The position numbers were made by a program, and so were the translations under genes. Positions 11,055-21,435 of a DNA stretch of 64,000 nt are shown here, piece by piece (position 1 is the first letter of the stretch; every line of letters starts with the position of its first letter). Source of the stretch: Tretioscincus oriximinensis (taxonomy: Eukaryota > Chordata > Lepidosauria > Squamata > Gymnophthalmidae); contig JAJVDF010000459.1 in assembly GCA_022410635.1 (NCBI GenBank), positions 126,022 through 190,021 on the forward strand, written 5' to 3'. Below the pieces are notes generated by a model. The model made no database searches and was not told the DNA's origin. It saw only the letters and a program-made list of their open reading frames with translations.

Positions 11055-11625
11055 AAGAGAAAACCTACTGAATNCAATCAGAGTCCACCTAGCCCAGCAT
11101 CCAGTCNCACCCAGAGGCCCACCAATAGCTTGTAGGCATCCAGTTTATAAATGAGAAAGCAGTGTTACACCTTTAAGTGGTGCAAAAAAGAAACAATGTC
11201 AGCAGATGCTGCCAGGCTCATAAGCTGCACCTGCTGAAATTTTCTTTTTTCTTATTACATCCATTAAAAGCTATTGTCCTGCTTTTATCTGGTAATGCTC
11301 ATCTCAACCAAAAGCATAAGTCAAAACCTTCGCCTCGCCTTCATTCCCTGTGATTGGCCTTTAGAAGGTATCCTGCCCATTTCTCTGAACTGAAGATGTT
11401 ATCTGGACATCCATTCTAGTAGCCATTGATCCACCTGTCCGCCATGAATTTAGTTGGAAGAACATAACAGGAATCTTTCTGAATTGCACCTTAGATCATT
11501 AAGTCTCANGTAGTCTGTCTTGCCTGTGGGCATCTCAAATAGAAGGAGAAGGCAAAACCTTCATCTGTTCCCCATTCTCTGCAAAAGACCTAGAGGTAGT
11601 GGTTCCTAGGCATCCATTCTAATAC
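11055..11625 (-). mobile_element. CR1 3' fragments, interrupted by MITE-A
   Basis: Positions 11060-11145 hold AGAGTCCACCTAGCCCAGCA and CCCAGAGGCCCACC, the CR1 TTCTTATG-type tail. After the MITE at 11160-11281, CR1 words resume (GGACATCCATTCTAGTAGCC, CCGCCATGAATTTAG). A second tail begins near 11490 (GGGCATCTCAAATAGAAGGA, GGCATCCATTCTAATACCC). At least two insertions in the same orientation are implied. Confidence 0.7.
11160..11281. mobile_element. MITE-A copy lying between CR1 segments
   Basis: Its left part (CACCTTTAAGTGGTGCAAAA) and right part (CATCCATTAAAAGCTATTGT, then CCTG) match the two halves of MITE-A. The interior AAATTTTCTTTTTTCTTATT retains the inner arm. It is more diverged than the copy at 44238. 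Confidence 0.6.
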
Positions 11626-11696
11626 CCAATAATGCAGTTAACAGCTCTAAGCATGACGCTTTCATCCAGACCATAGAACAGGCCTATCCACTGCAG

Positions 11697-12131
11697 ATTA
11701 GAGGACTACACATGCACCAATGAAGCATGTTTTACAGCTAGTGCGAGTTATAGGCAGTCGCCCGTCTGCCTACACTTACTTCCCATGGTATGTGCTGCTG
11801 TTGGAGACCTCCTCGCAGAGATCGCAGCGCTGCCATGGCAACCGCTGTGATGTGCTCCTCCCACTGTATTGCGCATGAGATCTGTGATTAGTGGCTGAGT
11901 GTCTAGTCTTGCACAACTTTGTGTGCAATCTCGGACGAACGCTGCACAGACAGATGGAAAGCATTGCTGAAGAGTTGCTCTACTGGAGCGGATAATGTGC
12001 GNTCCGAGAAAACGAGCACCAACGGAGCTTTGCTGTGCAATCTACGCTGAAAAAGTGTGATCCCGTTTGGTGGAGCTGCCACCAGGGCACACCCATCCAG
12101 GTAGNAACTGGCTGTGTGGATGCAGCCTAAG
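11697..12131. mobile_element. Possible non-autonomous DNA transposon ending in GCAGCCTAAG
   Basis: The right end GTGTGGATGCAGCCTAAG recurs in related form near 20203, 20407, 28756 and 53133. The left edge ATTAGAGGACTACACATG is loosely its inverse. The interior is CpG-containing and shows no convincing frame. No target duplication was found, so the element boundaries are tentative. Confidence 0.4.
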
Positions 12132-12730
12132 NTAAATTGGAAGGATAAAACCACTCGCTTGTTAGAAGTAATAATCGTGCCTGCAACTAGGAGGTCTTGC
12201 ATGGAATCTTCTATACTTTAGATGGGGTGAAGATCTTATTACAAAGGGTTATGCAAACACTGGGAAGAACTCACAGGCTGAAGAGATGCTGGAAAAGATT
12301 GCCCATAGTTAAAGGATGGGATGGCTGTGCTGTGCATCAGAGTTTGCCTGCCACTGTGGTTTGTACATTTTGATTAAAATTATAAACAACATAATAAACT
12401 GCATGAAAATGAAAACATATGTGAAGCTGCCTGATGCCTGTAGAGTTCTGAATTCTGTTTGCTTTTAATTCAGACCCAGATTCTAATATAACTTGGTCCA
12501 CAGCCACATGGAATCTTGTGCAAGCCAAAGAAGAGGCAGACTTTTGATTAGAATTTAATGGGGAAGGAAAAGTAAGAAATAATCTAAGGTAGGACTCTTT
12601 CTTTATTACCCAGTGTCTCCTGGGGATTTTTTTTTGCAGTTACTTTGAGAGAACTATTGAGGTCACTTGAAACTATTCCCATCCAATATCTGGGGGGTGG
12701 GATTAGGGACTGTTTTATGTTTTTCACACT
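12132..12730. other. Unassigned DNA
   Basis: No repeat or gene is recognised. Confidence 0.45.
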
Positions 12731-12915
12731 CCCCTAAGCAGAAGCATTCCCAGTATTAACCCAGAATCGGGACATATGAAGTCTGTATTCTAGCCTTTTT
12801 GTGTTCTACATGCCTGATTGCCTACTTTCACCACAATTGGGTGAAAATATGTCATGTGACATGTAGAACACAGAAAGGCTAGACTGATGCCTTTATACTT
12901 CCTGCAGAAAGAAAA
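12731..12915. mobile_element. MITE-B copy, ~180 bp foldback element
   Basis: The inner arms CTAGCCTTTTTGTGTTCTAC and GTAGAACACAGAAAGGCTAG are reverse complements with one mismatch. The outer ends are GCAGAAGCATTCCC and ACTTCCTGCAGAAAG. Related copies lie at 23299 and 46530, and part of one at 41958. Confidence 0.7.
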
Positions 12916-13454
12916 CTCCATTAGCACCTGGAATTCATGATGACTGGGGAGCCATGAAGAGAACAGCAATATCAATCCTCTGCTTTGGATAATTGCAGTT
13001 CAGTGTGAAAGGGAAGTTCTTCAACAAACATGGTCAACTTTATAATTATTTCCTATTTTCTTTTTCTCCAACTTACCAACAAATGTGGAACAGAAACCCC
13101 TGTGTTTTTATTTTATTTTAAGAATCAGGTTGCATTTGTCCTAATTTGCAGAAATATCTCATTGAAGTACAGGTAATCTGCAGGAAAGGGCCAAAACTCT
13201 GTGTCAGGGAAAAAAATGAATCCATTATGCTGTGGAAAGTGTGCTAATTGTATTATCTGCGAAGTCTGTAAATGTTTGACATTTTTCCTTAATTAATTAG
13301 GGCAGTGCATGATAGCAAGAGAGATCTAAGTAGGGCACCCATACATTGTTCCTAGATGACACTGTTGAGCTTCACCTTTACTTTCTGATAGAATCCCAAG
13401 CATGATTTAGGCTTACTGTAATACTATGGACATGAGGACATGAGGAGTTCCAAT
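12916..13454. other. Unassigned DNA, quiet AT-rich stretch
   Basis: Positions 13205-13310 contain clustered ATTA/TAATTAATTAG motifs of the kind homeodomain proteins bind. No gene or repeat is seen. Confidence 0.4.
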
Positions 13455-13760
13455 GGATTAGGCCTCTTAGTCTAGTATACTGTATCACACAGAGGCCCAA
13501 ATAACAGCTTCTGGGTATTCTCATGCAGAAGACGAAGGCAGAAAACATGACTTATTCTTGACTGCTTGCAATTTTCTCTATCTTCAACATGGAAGCAGCA
13601 CTTAAACATTTGTTCTAGTAGTACTTGATTAACTGCCCTACCTAAGAGGAACCCTTCTACATCAGACTGTAGCCCATTTAGTTTAGCATCCTGTTTCACA
13701 CAGGGTCCCATCAGCTGATTCTGTGCATCATAAGTAATAAACGGCATGTGGGAGAGTTCA
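13455..13760 (-). mobile_element. Two CR1 TTCTTATG-type tail fragments in tandem
   Basis: The first (13455-13570) has CTTAGTCTAGTATACTG and CACACAGAGGCCCAAATAAC. The second (13645-13735) has AGTTTAGCATCCTGTTTCAC and CACAGGGTCCCATC. Both read as CR1 3' ends on the minus strand. Confidence 0.65.
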
Positions 13761-14063
13761 ACATGCCAACATATAATGACCAATGACAGAGCTAGGAACT
13801 TTGGCAGACTCCAGGGACCAGAGTCCTGGGATAGAAACTGGTTAAAGGACAGAAAACAGAGGAAAGTATTAAATTGACAGTTGGGTGGAAAGATGGGAGA
13901 AGTAGAATACCCTGGGATCAGTACTGGGAGAGAAAGGAAGGAAGGAAACAAAGAAGCAGCAAATGAAAAGGTGATTGGGATGGGAAAAAGACAGAGGAAT
14001 AGATGGGATCAAGGGGGAGGAGGGGCTAGAGCCTGTTGCATTACTTGCATTAACGCAACGGGC

Positions 14064-14405
14064 AGGCATGGATAGCTCAGTTGCTTAGGAACTCGTCTCT
14101 CGCCTGGGAGATGNGGTTTNGAAGCCCTGTGTNGNATGTGGGGAGGGGTGAGCACCTTCCACTAGCCTGTAGCTCTAGCCAACCCAGCTATTCGAAAGCA
14201 TGAATTGCAAGAAATTGCAACTGAATGCAAGTAGATACATGGGAACCAGCAGAGCCTGGTGGGGAAGATAGAATGTGAACCTTCGGGCAAAATATATCCT
14301 TGTAAGCCGCTTTGAGTCCCTTTGAAAGGTGAGAAAAGCGGGGTATAAGAACCGAGTTCTTATTATTATTATTAGTATTAGTATTAGTATTATTATTATT
14401 ATTAC
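14064..14405 (+). mobile_element. SINE-2, best full-length copy
   Basis: The tRNA-like head has an A box (GGATAGCTCAGTTGCTTAGG) and a B-box-like GGTTTNGAAGCC at 14115-14126. The body has GGGGAGGGGTGAGCACCTTC, TTGCAAGAAATTGCAACTGA and GGTGGGGAAGATAGAATG. The tail GTGAGAAAAGCGGGGTATAA runs into (ATT)n at 14358-14402. The acceptor stem is not complete, so this is not a tRNA gene. Other copies start at 9308, 19860, 29940, 36674, 43840, 50397 and 62212. Confidence 0.9.
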
Positions 14406-14471
14406 ACAACTTTTAAATAAGTAAACAGCAAGACTTTCACCTGCTTTCCACTNCCTGAAACCTGGAATGGG

Positions 14472-14597
14472 AATGGGAAATTTGTAGCTTTAATGGATGT
14501 GGAAAAGNACTTTTTTTCACCAGTTGCTGCAGGCATTGTAAGTTTTACCTGATAAAGATACCTCTTTTCCACACCCATTAAAGCCATAAATATCCTG
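14472..14597. mobile_element. MITE-A copy
   Basis: It contains GTAGCTTTAATGGATGTGG, then AAAAGNAC, and TACCTCTTTTCCACACCC ending ATATCCTG. The N at 14508 falls at the same position in the element as the N at 44264 in another copy. Confidence 0.75.
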
Positions 14598-14627
14598 TTC
14601 CGTTTTCTTGCAATGAAACATCTAGCA

Positions 14628-14690
14628 GCCGCTGATACATGCATCCTCCATGAATTTGTCTAAACCTTTCTAAAAGCTATCCAAGAAGGT
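14628..14690 (-). mobile_element. Short CR1 fragment
   Basis: GCATCCTCCATGAATTTGTC and CTTTCTAAAAGCTATCCA match the CR1 3' region in other minus-strand copies. Confidence 0.6.
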
Positions 14691-14692
14691 TG

Positions 14693-15012
14693 TGTCAAGG
14701 GTTGCGAAATACCTTGAGCATGTTTCTCAGACAGAAACTCAACTGACTTTCAGTTCCAACTGGACGGAGGTAATTCCCATGAGACCACAGATTGTTTATC
14801 CTTTGCTATCTATAACTCAAGAGAGAGATGATGTATTCCTGTATTACAGTGTTGTTCCTGCTCTCTGCTTGACCGATGCTCACTTGTGATACCTGAGTTA
14901 TCTTTATGGACTTTGCTTATTTTATTTATTATATGTAACTTGTACAAAAATAAAGAGCCTTCCTTTGGAATGAAGAAAACACTGGACTGTGTGTGCCTGT
15001 TTGCAGATTACA
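14693..15012 (+). mobile_element. Possible solo LTR
   Basis: The block starts TGTCAAGGG and ends GATTACA, giving TG...CA ends. It has a poly-A signal AATAAA near 14949 followed by a GT-rich stretch, a layout typical of an LTR R-U5 boundary. I found no matching target duplication, and the right edge meets a CR1 foldback. No retroviral genes lie nearby. An ordinary AT-rich unique block is the alternative. Confidence 0.35.
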
Positions 15013-15023
15013 AGCTATCATAT

Positions 15024-15094
15024 GTTAGTTTTAGCCCATTGTTCCAGCTTCTCAAGAAGATCTANACAAGCTGGAACAATGGGCTGAAACTAAC
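15024..15094. repeat. 27-bp inverted repeat at a CR1 5' junction
   Basis: The arms 15024-15050 and 15068-15094 are reverse complements at 26 of 27 positions, separated by 17 bases. The right arm is genuine CR1 coding sequence (AAGCTGGAACAATGGGCTGA). The left arm is an inverted copy of it. Confidence 0.9.
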
Positions 15095-15826
15095 AGAATG
15101 GTATTTAACAGAGAGAAATGCAAGATCCTACATCTAGGCAAGAAAAATGAAAACAGTACATATAGTGAAAAGGACCTGGGTGTATTGATAGATCACAGAC
15201 AAAACGTAAGTCAACAGTGTGAAGCAGCTGCAAAAAAGGTGAACACAATCCTTTGGTGTATTAAGAGGCGCATAGAATCTCAATCATGTGAAGTCATTGC
15301 TTTGTACGACCACACTTAGAATACTGTATTCAGTTCTGGAGGCTCCATTTAAAAAGGACATTGATAAACTAAAGCAAGTTCAAAAGAAAGTTATAAGGAT
15401 GGTGAGTGGTCTGGAACCATGTCCTATGAGGAACGGTTAATGGATCTAGGGATGTTTAGTCTGCAAAAGAGAAGACTGAGAGGAGACCTGATAGCTACCT
15501 ACAAATACCTAACAGGCTGCTACAGAGCAGAGGGATCAGCATTATTCTCATTGGCACATAGAAGGACTAGAAACAATGGGATGAAACTGCAAGGGAGGAG
15601 ATTTAGATTAGATATCAGAAAAAACTTTCTGACAGTCAGGGTGATAAACCAGTGGGACAGGTTGCCACAGGAGGTGGTGAGTTCGCCTTCGCTGGGAGTC
15701 TCCAAACAGAGACTGGACAGCCATCTGTCTGGGATGGTTTAGTGAATCCTGCATTGAGCAAGGGGTTGGAACCCAAGACCCTGGACGTCCCTCCCAACTC
15801 TATGATTCAACGATTCTATGATGCCA
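15060..15826 (+). mobile_element. CR1 LINE, 5'-truncated, with intact 3' tail
   Basis: It encodes the end of the CR1 reverse transcriptase ORF. One frame covers 15098-15319 (EKCKILHLG, SEKDLGVLIDH). A frameshift near 15300 separates it from the frame at 15419-15742 (SYEERLMDLGMFSLQKRRLR, YKYLTGCYRAEG). The 3' UTR ends CCTCCCAACTCTATGATTCA and ACGATTCTATGATG, the CR1 ATTCTATG octamer tail. Confidence 0.92.
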
Positions 15827-16369
15827 ACCCCCTTGGGCAGTTTCTGCTATTACCCTGCTAACTAAACCCTGATGGGCTTCTGTCACCATATCTTGATTGT
15901 TCCCATAAAAACAAAATAAGTTGCAGTTCCCCTCCCAATTTCCCTTTCAGATCTCAGCCTATGCAGACCACAAGATAGTTAGTGTTAAGATTAATCTTTC
16001 CCAAATGCCTGCTCAGCTGACCATTGTGTCGCCTGCACACCAGCTAATCTAGAGATTCTTCTGTTTAAATTGCACTAGTTCATCTTATGCTGGTTCTCAT
16101 GCGCTTGCTGCGCACGCATTAGCATAATGAAATGTGCAGTGATATTATTTATCTAGGGTTGGATCTAATTGCTACTGGAAACTAATTAAAATGGGAAAAG
16201 GTGTGGGAAGCTTGGAAAGAATCCGCAGCTTATGGAGAGATGGAGCTGTTATAGGATTCACCCGTTATGCCATTGCTCCAGACCCATTACTCATTGCCTC
16301 GCACAAAATGAACCCTGTGAAAAGCAAATGTAAAGTGCAGGCTGTGCAGCATGCTGCAGGCTGCGTATG
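15827..16369. other. Unassigned DNA, possible conserved non-coding element
   Basis: Positions 16020-16190 are rich in ATTAGCATAATGAAAT-type motifs and AATTA words and contain no repeat I recognise. No gene is seen. Confidence 0.4.
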
Positions 16370-17125
16370 GCAGGAAAGAAGAACTTAAGAAGAGCCCTGC
16401 TGAATGGGGACGGAGCCCCCCAAGTCCAGCACCCTGTCTTACAATGTGGCCCACCAATTGTCCCTGGGCATCTCAAGCAGAAGGCGGCAAAACCCCCACC
16501 TGCTCTCAACTCCCTGCAAATAATACCTCAGGAATCCTGCCTGTTGCTCCATCTCGGAGGCTGTATCAAGGGATCCATCCTAGTAGCTATTGATACCTTT
16601 GGCATGCATGAACTTGTCTAATTCTGTCTTAAAGCTATCCAGGCTGCTAGCTGCCACCACCTCTTCTGGAACTCAATTCCTAGACCAATGGCCCTCTTGA
16701 TAAAATAAAGAAATCTCTTGTCTGTCNTCACTCTTCTCCCTGTCAGTTTCAGGAATGCCCCCTTGGTCCTAATGTGGTGTGATAGAGAAAATATTTTTTC
16801 TCTATTCACCTTACCCATCCCATGCATGATTTTATATACTTCGATCAGATCACCTCTAAATAGACACTTTTCGAGGCTGAGGAGGCCAAGATGTTGCAGC
16901 CAGAATTCATAAGGGGGGCTGGTCCAGCCCTTTGATCGTTCTTGTTCCCCTTTTCTGCACCTTCTCTAGTTCCACAGTATCTTTTTTGAAATGTGACCAG
17001 AATTCCAAATGTGGTCTCACCACAGATGTATAAAAAGGCAACGCAACACTTGTGGACTTGTTTTCAATTCCCTTCCTAATTACTCCTAACACTGACAATG
17101 TCTTATGAGCACATACCTTTGATGC
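16370..17125 (-). mobile_element. CR1 LINE 3' part, TTCTTATG-tail type
   Basis: The minus strand encodes the end of the reverse transcriptase (17098-16907: MSVLGVIRKGIENKS, YTSVVRPHLEFWSHFKKDT). A long 3' UTR follows and ends at 16370-16450 with the tail that reads AAGAACTTAAGAAGAGCCCT on plus. It is the best reference copy in this window for this tail type. Confidence 0.92.
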
Positions 17126-17464
17126 ACATGGAAGCAGGGAGGGAACAAGAGAACAGCGACCTAGAAAAGCACATCAGGCCAAAACAATCCTTGGAATCCG
17201 TGGGGCAACACATGTCACAACCAAATTACCTGCTTGAATAATACACCTACTGAATCTGGCCCATGGTGCACTAAAACCAGCCCCTGCACTCAACGTGACA
17301 GCTAGTTGCAAGTGGAAGCCTTTATAGCTTTTTAAATAATTGCAAGCCAACCATTAGAGCATCATTTTCTCTCCCATATTCCCAACATTCTCAGTTACTC
17401 TCTAAGATGCTCAGGTACAGGATTTTCAATTTTGTGTGGTTCATTACAACCCTTTTTAGGTAGG
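17126..17464. other. Unassigned DNA
   Basis: No repeat or gene is recognised. Confidence 0.45.
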
Positions 17465-18235
17465 AACAATCTGGCCACAGTGCCCCATGCTCTGGTAACT
17501 TCTGACTGGACTACTGTATTGCTAGCTATGTGGGGATACCCTTAAAGACAATTTTGAAGTTGGAGCTTGGGGCAGAACTCAGCAACGAGGCTGTTGACTG
17601 GTACAGCTGTCCAGACACACATTATGCCAGTCCTGAAAGAACTGAACTGGCTGCCCATTTGCTACCAAGCCCAATTCGTGGTACCAGCATTGATTTACAA
17701 GGCCCTAGAAGGCTTGGGCCCCAAATATTTGAAGGAACATCTCCTCTCATATGTACCTGCCTACACCCTAAGCTCTTCTGATGAGGCTCTCCTGACAGTC
17801 TGCCTCCTTCACTCACCCCAGTGGTGTGACCAGTGGAGAGGCCTTCCCTGTGATAGCCCATAAGTTGTGGAATTCTCGCCTCTCTGAGGTGCACAAGGCA
17901 CCTACATTTTACACATTCAGGTGCCAAGTGAAGACACACCTGTTTGTCCTCGCCTTCAGCAGAGCCAAAAAATTCTCCTTAAAGGCACTGTTGCATTTTT
18001 ATGCTGTCATTGATCCAGATCAATATTTTAATATTTTATAGGTCTGTATTTTCTGAGATTATCTTTTTGCGTATACAGTTTTCACGAGATTGACACGGAC
18101 TGATGACCAAACAATAAAGTTTTATACTTTTAAAAAGTATTTTTACACTGTTTTATCATTTTTCATTGTGATCCACCCAAAGACCTTTGGGTACAGGACA
18201 GAATATAAATGTAGGTATATAAATAAGTAAGTCAT
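17465..18235 (+). mobile_element. L2 LINE, 3' half
   Basis: The decayed frame at 17567-17863 reads SATRLLTGT, then PVLKELNWLPICYQAQFVV, KALEGLGPKYLKEHLLSY, the C-terminal region of L2 ORF2. The end of the ORF continues in another frame (KLWNSRLSEVHKAP, VKTHLFVLAFS). The 3' UTR ends ACCTTTGGGTACAGGACAG and AATATAAATG. About 85 bases at 18042-18125 look out of place and could be a later insertion. Confidence 0.9.
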
Positions 18236-18489
18236 TCCTGCTGTGGGCAGCATAAAAGGGTTTCGGGGCTACGGCAAATAGTCCGCAAACAGTACCTTCG
18301 CTTTCCCCCATGCTCTTCGCGGTGAGAAGAAACGCCCTGTGTGACTGCGGCTCCACCCTCGCTGGCGGTGTCTGGATCCCCCTGCAAAGTCCGAACCTTC
18401 TCCAGTTGCTAGGTTCTGACTCTGCAATGGAAATCCAAATGAGCCATAAGGAACATTTTGTGCTGCTGGAGCTGAAGAGTTTCAGTATT
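18236..18489. other. Unassigned DNA
   Basis: No repeat or gene is recognised. Confidence 0.4.
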
Positions 18490-18545
18490 CAGAATTGCCA
18501 GTTTGGTATAGTGGTTACAGAGTTGGACTCGTGGCCTGACTGTCC
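18490..18545 (+). mobile_element. SINE-1 head fragment
   Basis: GCCAGTTTGGTATAGTGGTT followed by ACAGAGTTGGACTCGTG is the tRNA-like head of SINE-1, here without body or tail. Confidence 0.6.
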
Positions 18546-18929
18546 TTGCTGTTCGCTTGGCACGGATTGGTCTTCAGAGTCCATTCCTCTGCCAGAAGAA
18601 AGAACGTTCCACAGCTGTTAAGAGCTAGTAGCCTATCACTAACTGGTCCAACCTTTGAAGGCTTCCAAGCTAATAGCCAAAGCCATGCAGAATTTCTTTT
18701 GAAAAAACTATACCCACATCTTTTATTGTTCTGGGATACATGGCTGGTTGCACAGGTACCTCCATGCAATTCCATTGGTTTCACAGGTTTACCATTGTTT
18801 ACTCGAGTGCAGATGGGACCAGATAAACAACCGTTTGCTTTTCAGACAGTTTGAGCTTCAGGCACTTTTATGGCTCTATGGGTGCCTCTTATGCAGTTTT
18901 CTTAGAAGAGACACATGAGTGGTTTAAGA
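18546..18929. other. Unassigned DNA
   Basis: Overlapping frames of about 90-100 codons on both strands show no family resemblance. Confidence 0.4.
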
Positions 18930-19270
18930 ATATAAAAAGAACCCTATTGAATCAGGCTACAGCTCAAATAGTCCAACATTCTATTTCACAAATTCTGGCC
19001 CAGCAATTGCATAAGAGCAGAAGAAGGGAAAAAACCCTCATTTGTTCTTCACTCCCTGCAAATGGTATTTNTGGAATCCTACCTGTTGCTCCACCTTGGA
19101 GGCAGAATCAAGAATTCCATCCTAGTAACTACTGACACCCTTGGCTCCCATGAATTTGTCTAATATCTTAAAGCTCCCAAGGCAGCTAGCTACAACCACC
19201 TCTTCTGGAAGAGAATTCCACAGACCAGTGAATAGGTTTGCATTGCCTACTTCTGAGAAGCTAGAAACCA
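18930..19270 (-). mobile_element. CR1 3' fragment, TTCTTATG-tail type
   Basis: It has CCCTATTGAATCAGGCTACA, CTCCCTGCAAATGGTATT, GTTGCTCCACCTTGGAGGCA and CTCTTCTGGAAGAGAATTCC in the order found at 16370. Confidence 0.85.
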
Positions 19271-19859
19271 AAACTGATGGGCCCCCGTTCACCCAACAGC
19301 ATCCTCAACCATTGACCTATAGTTACTCCCTATCTTAAGGCTGCTCTGTTTGAAAATTATTGTTGCTACTGCTGTTATAATCTCCATGTTCCTTTTGGTG
19401 GCTTACTGCATCATTATATTCTCTTCCCACATTAAGCATCTATTAAAATATTGCTCCTTTGATTATAATACTACCCATCTTAATAGGAAAATCCCAGGCA
19501 TGGAAATAAAACACACTGATGCAAAAATGATGTTGAAATAATACCACGTCGAAGCCACTGCTTTGGACACAGAATCTGCATTTTACAAATGCAAATGGCA
19601 TTTTCCCTTAGTGCACATTCCACTGAGGTCTTTATGAAAGTATTAAAATGGAACAACATGAATAGGGTTGCTGCGGTCTCAGGTGTTTGGATCGTTTTCA
19701 TCTCTGTATCACGTATTGCCCACCTACTCTTACCATCTGTTTTCCCCGTAAATCCACAATCCAGATAATCGGCACTAAAACCTGCAATCTGACGGTTTAT
19801 ATTACAACCTGGTGAGGCAAATGCAACATATATTCAGCCTGCAAGTGCACTGTTGAAAG
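19271..19859. other. Unassigned DNA
   Basis: No repeat or gene is recognised. Confidence 0.45.
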
Positions 19860-20128
19860 AGGAGGAGGAGGAAGAAGGAGAAGATGGAGCGGAGTAAGAA
19901 GAAGATGGAAAGGAAGAAGGAGAAGAAATAGAAGAGGGTTTTTATAACCCACTCTTCTCACCTGAAGGGACTCGCCAAAGGGATGGTTTACAAGCTATTT
20001 TTCACCTGAAGTTTTACTCCTATCTTTCCCCACCAGGTTGTGGTGGTACCGATTAATCTACGTGCAACAGTTGCTTTTCAACAGCTAAGTTGGCTGAAGC
20101 CGAGGGCGGTAGAGGATGCTCACTTCTG
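19860..20128 (-). mobile_element. SINE-2 copy with expanded GAA-type tail
   Basis: The tail is the irregular GAAGGAGAA tract at 19860-19935. The body reads CCCACTCTTCTCACCTGAAG, CACCTGAAG and CCCCACCAGGTTGTGGTGGT on plus. The tRNA-like head is lost or unrecognisable. Confidence 0.8.
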
Positions 20129-21195
20129 TCCACAGCAGAGACATGTGACTGTGAACATCGTGGAAAGATAGTTGCTCTTAACTTCTGCAGCACCGTGCCT
20201 CCCCTGTGTGGACGCAGCCCAGGTCTCCACCCCTTAGAAGGGGCCTTTAGAAGCAACCCGTCTATCTTACCAACTTGCAAGCAGTATCCAAGCAACCAAT
20301 TTACTAGCCACTAATATACTCCATGCATTTGTCTAATCGCTTCTTAACTCCACCCAGGCAATCCCAATATGATGCCAGGATCATCCCACGTTTTCTACTC
20401 TCTTTGGACACAGCCTAAGAAGTCATCCTTCTTATGTTAGGGTAACAGTGATTTGCAAGGAAAAGCTGTTCTTCTAATTATGCATTCCTCCCATGCAACC
20501 TTGTNTTTCTCAGAGACGTCAGGAGGAACAGAAAGCCCACCTGTTTGCACTCAGTCGCCTGTCACCTTCGGGCTCACCGAGAGATCCAGTTCCTTGTTCA
20601 AGCAAGAGCTTGTTTTTCATCNCCTTTTTCTATATTTCTTTTTCTAAAAAAAGGTTTCAATGTGCATATTTCTGTGACAGACCAGCACTGATACTGTTGA
20701 CCCGACACACCATGGAATATGTGAGAGAATAAGAAGGGNGGGAGGGGGACTGGCTGAATTCTTTCTGAGGGACACATCTGTACACAAAATGCTTTAAATT
20801 GTTCTACAAGGTCGTGGTTCTTAAACTGACTCAGAGGTCTCCCGTGGAGAACAATCGGGGACCACACACCGCACAAAAGTGTGGACACTCGGCCTGGGGT
20901 GAGTGGCTGTTGCACAATTGCTACACAGATACGCGCTGTATTGAGCTATGGTGCAGGTCCCACAAATACTGTCATACACAAACCTCAGTNCGGCCACTAA
21001 TTGCCAGATATGAAAAACCATGTGTGTGCATGCATTAGCAAGCAGAAAACAGACCAGGTCTAATTCAGTGACAACACAGGGATGAGCTATAGACTCTTTC
21101 TGCACTGGGCCTTTTCACAATTTTTATCCCAAACAGAGGCTGCCATTCACAGATTAATGCGGACTATGGCAGGCCCTGCCTAGGTGTAAAGTACA
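20129..21195. other. Unassigned DNA with DNA-transposon end motifs
   Basis: GTGTGGACGCAGCCCAGG (near 20203) and TTTGGACACAGCCTAAG (near 20404) resemble the element end at 12131. A weak CR1-like patch lies at 20295-20350. A MITE-E end (CTCTTTCTGCACTGGGC) lies near 21093-21109. No gene is seen. Confidence 0.4.
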
Positions 21196-21435
21196 TGTCA
21201 GTGATGACTCATATGCCAAAGCCATCTAACTCTTATCTGGAAGTCTCCCAGTTCGATTCTGCACTCCTCCACAAAAGCCAGCTGAGTGACCTCAGGCTAG
21301 TCAGTTCTTCTGAGCTCTCTCAGCCCCACCTACTTCACAAGGTGTCTGCTGTGAAAAGAAGAACAGAACTTTTATTTCCTTTGGGTTGAGAAAAGTGGAG
21401 TATAAAATACCAACTATTCTTCTTCTTCTTCCTCC
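21196..21435 (+). mobile_element. SINE-1 copy with TTC tail
   Basis: A B-box-like GTTCGATTCT is at 21251-21260. The body has CTCCTCCACAAAAGCCAGCT and CAGCCCCACCTACTTCACAA. The tail GAGAAAAGTGGAGTATAAAA runs into TTC repeats at about 21418-21433. Confidence 0.85.

Noticed and set aside
14064..14140. A functional tRNA gene
   Set aside because: The A and B boxes are present but the acceptor stem does not pair, and the unit continues into a SINE body repeated elsewhere.
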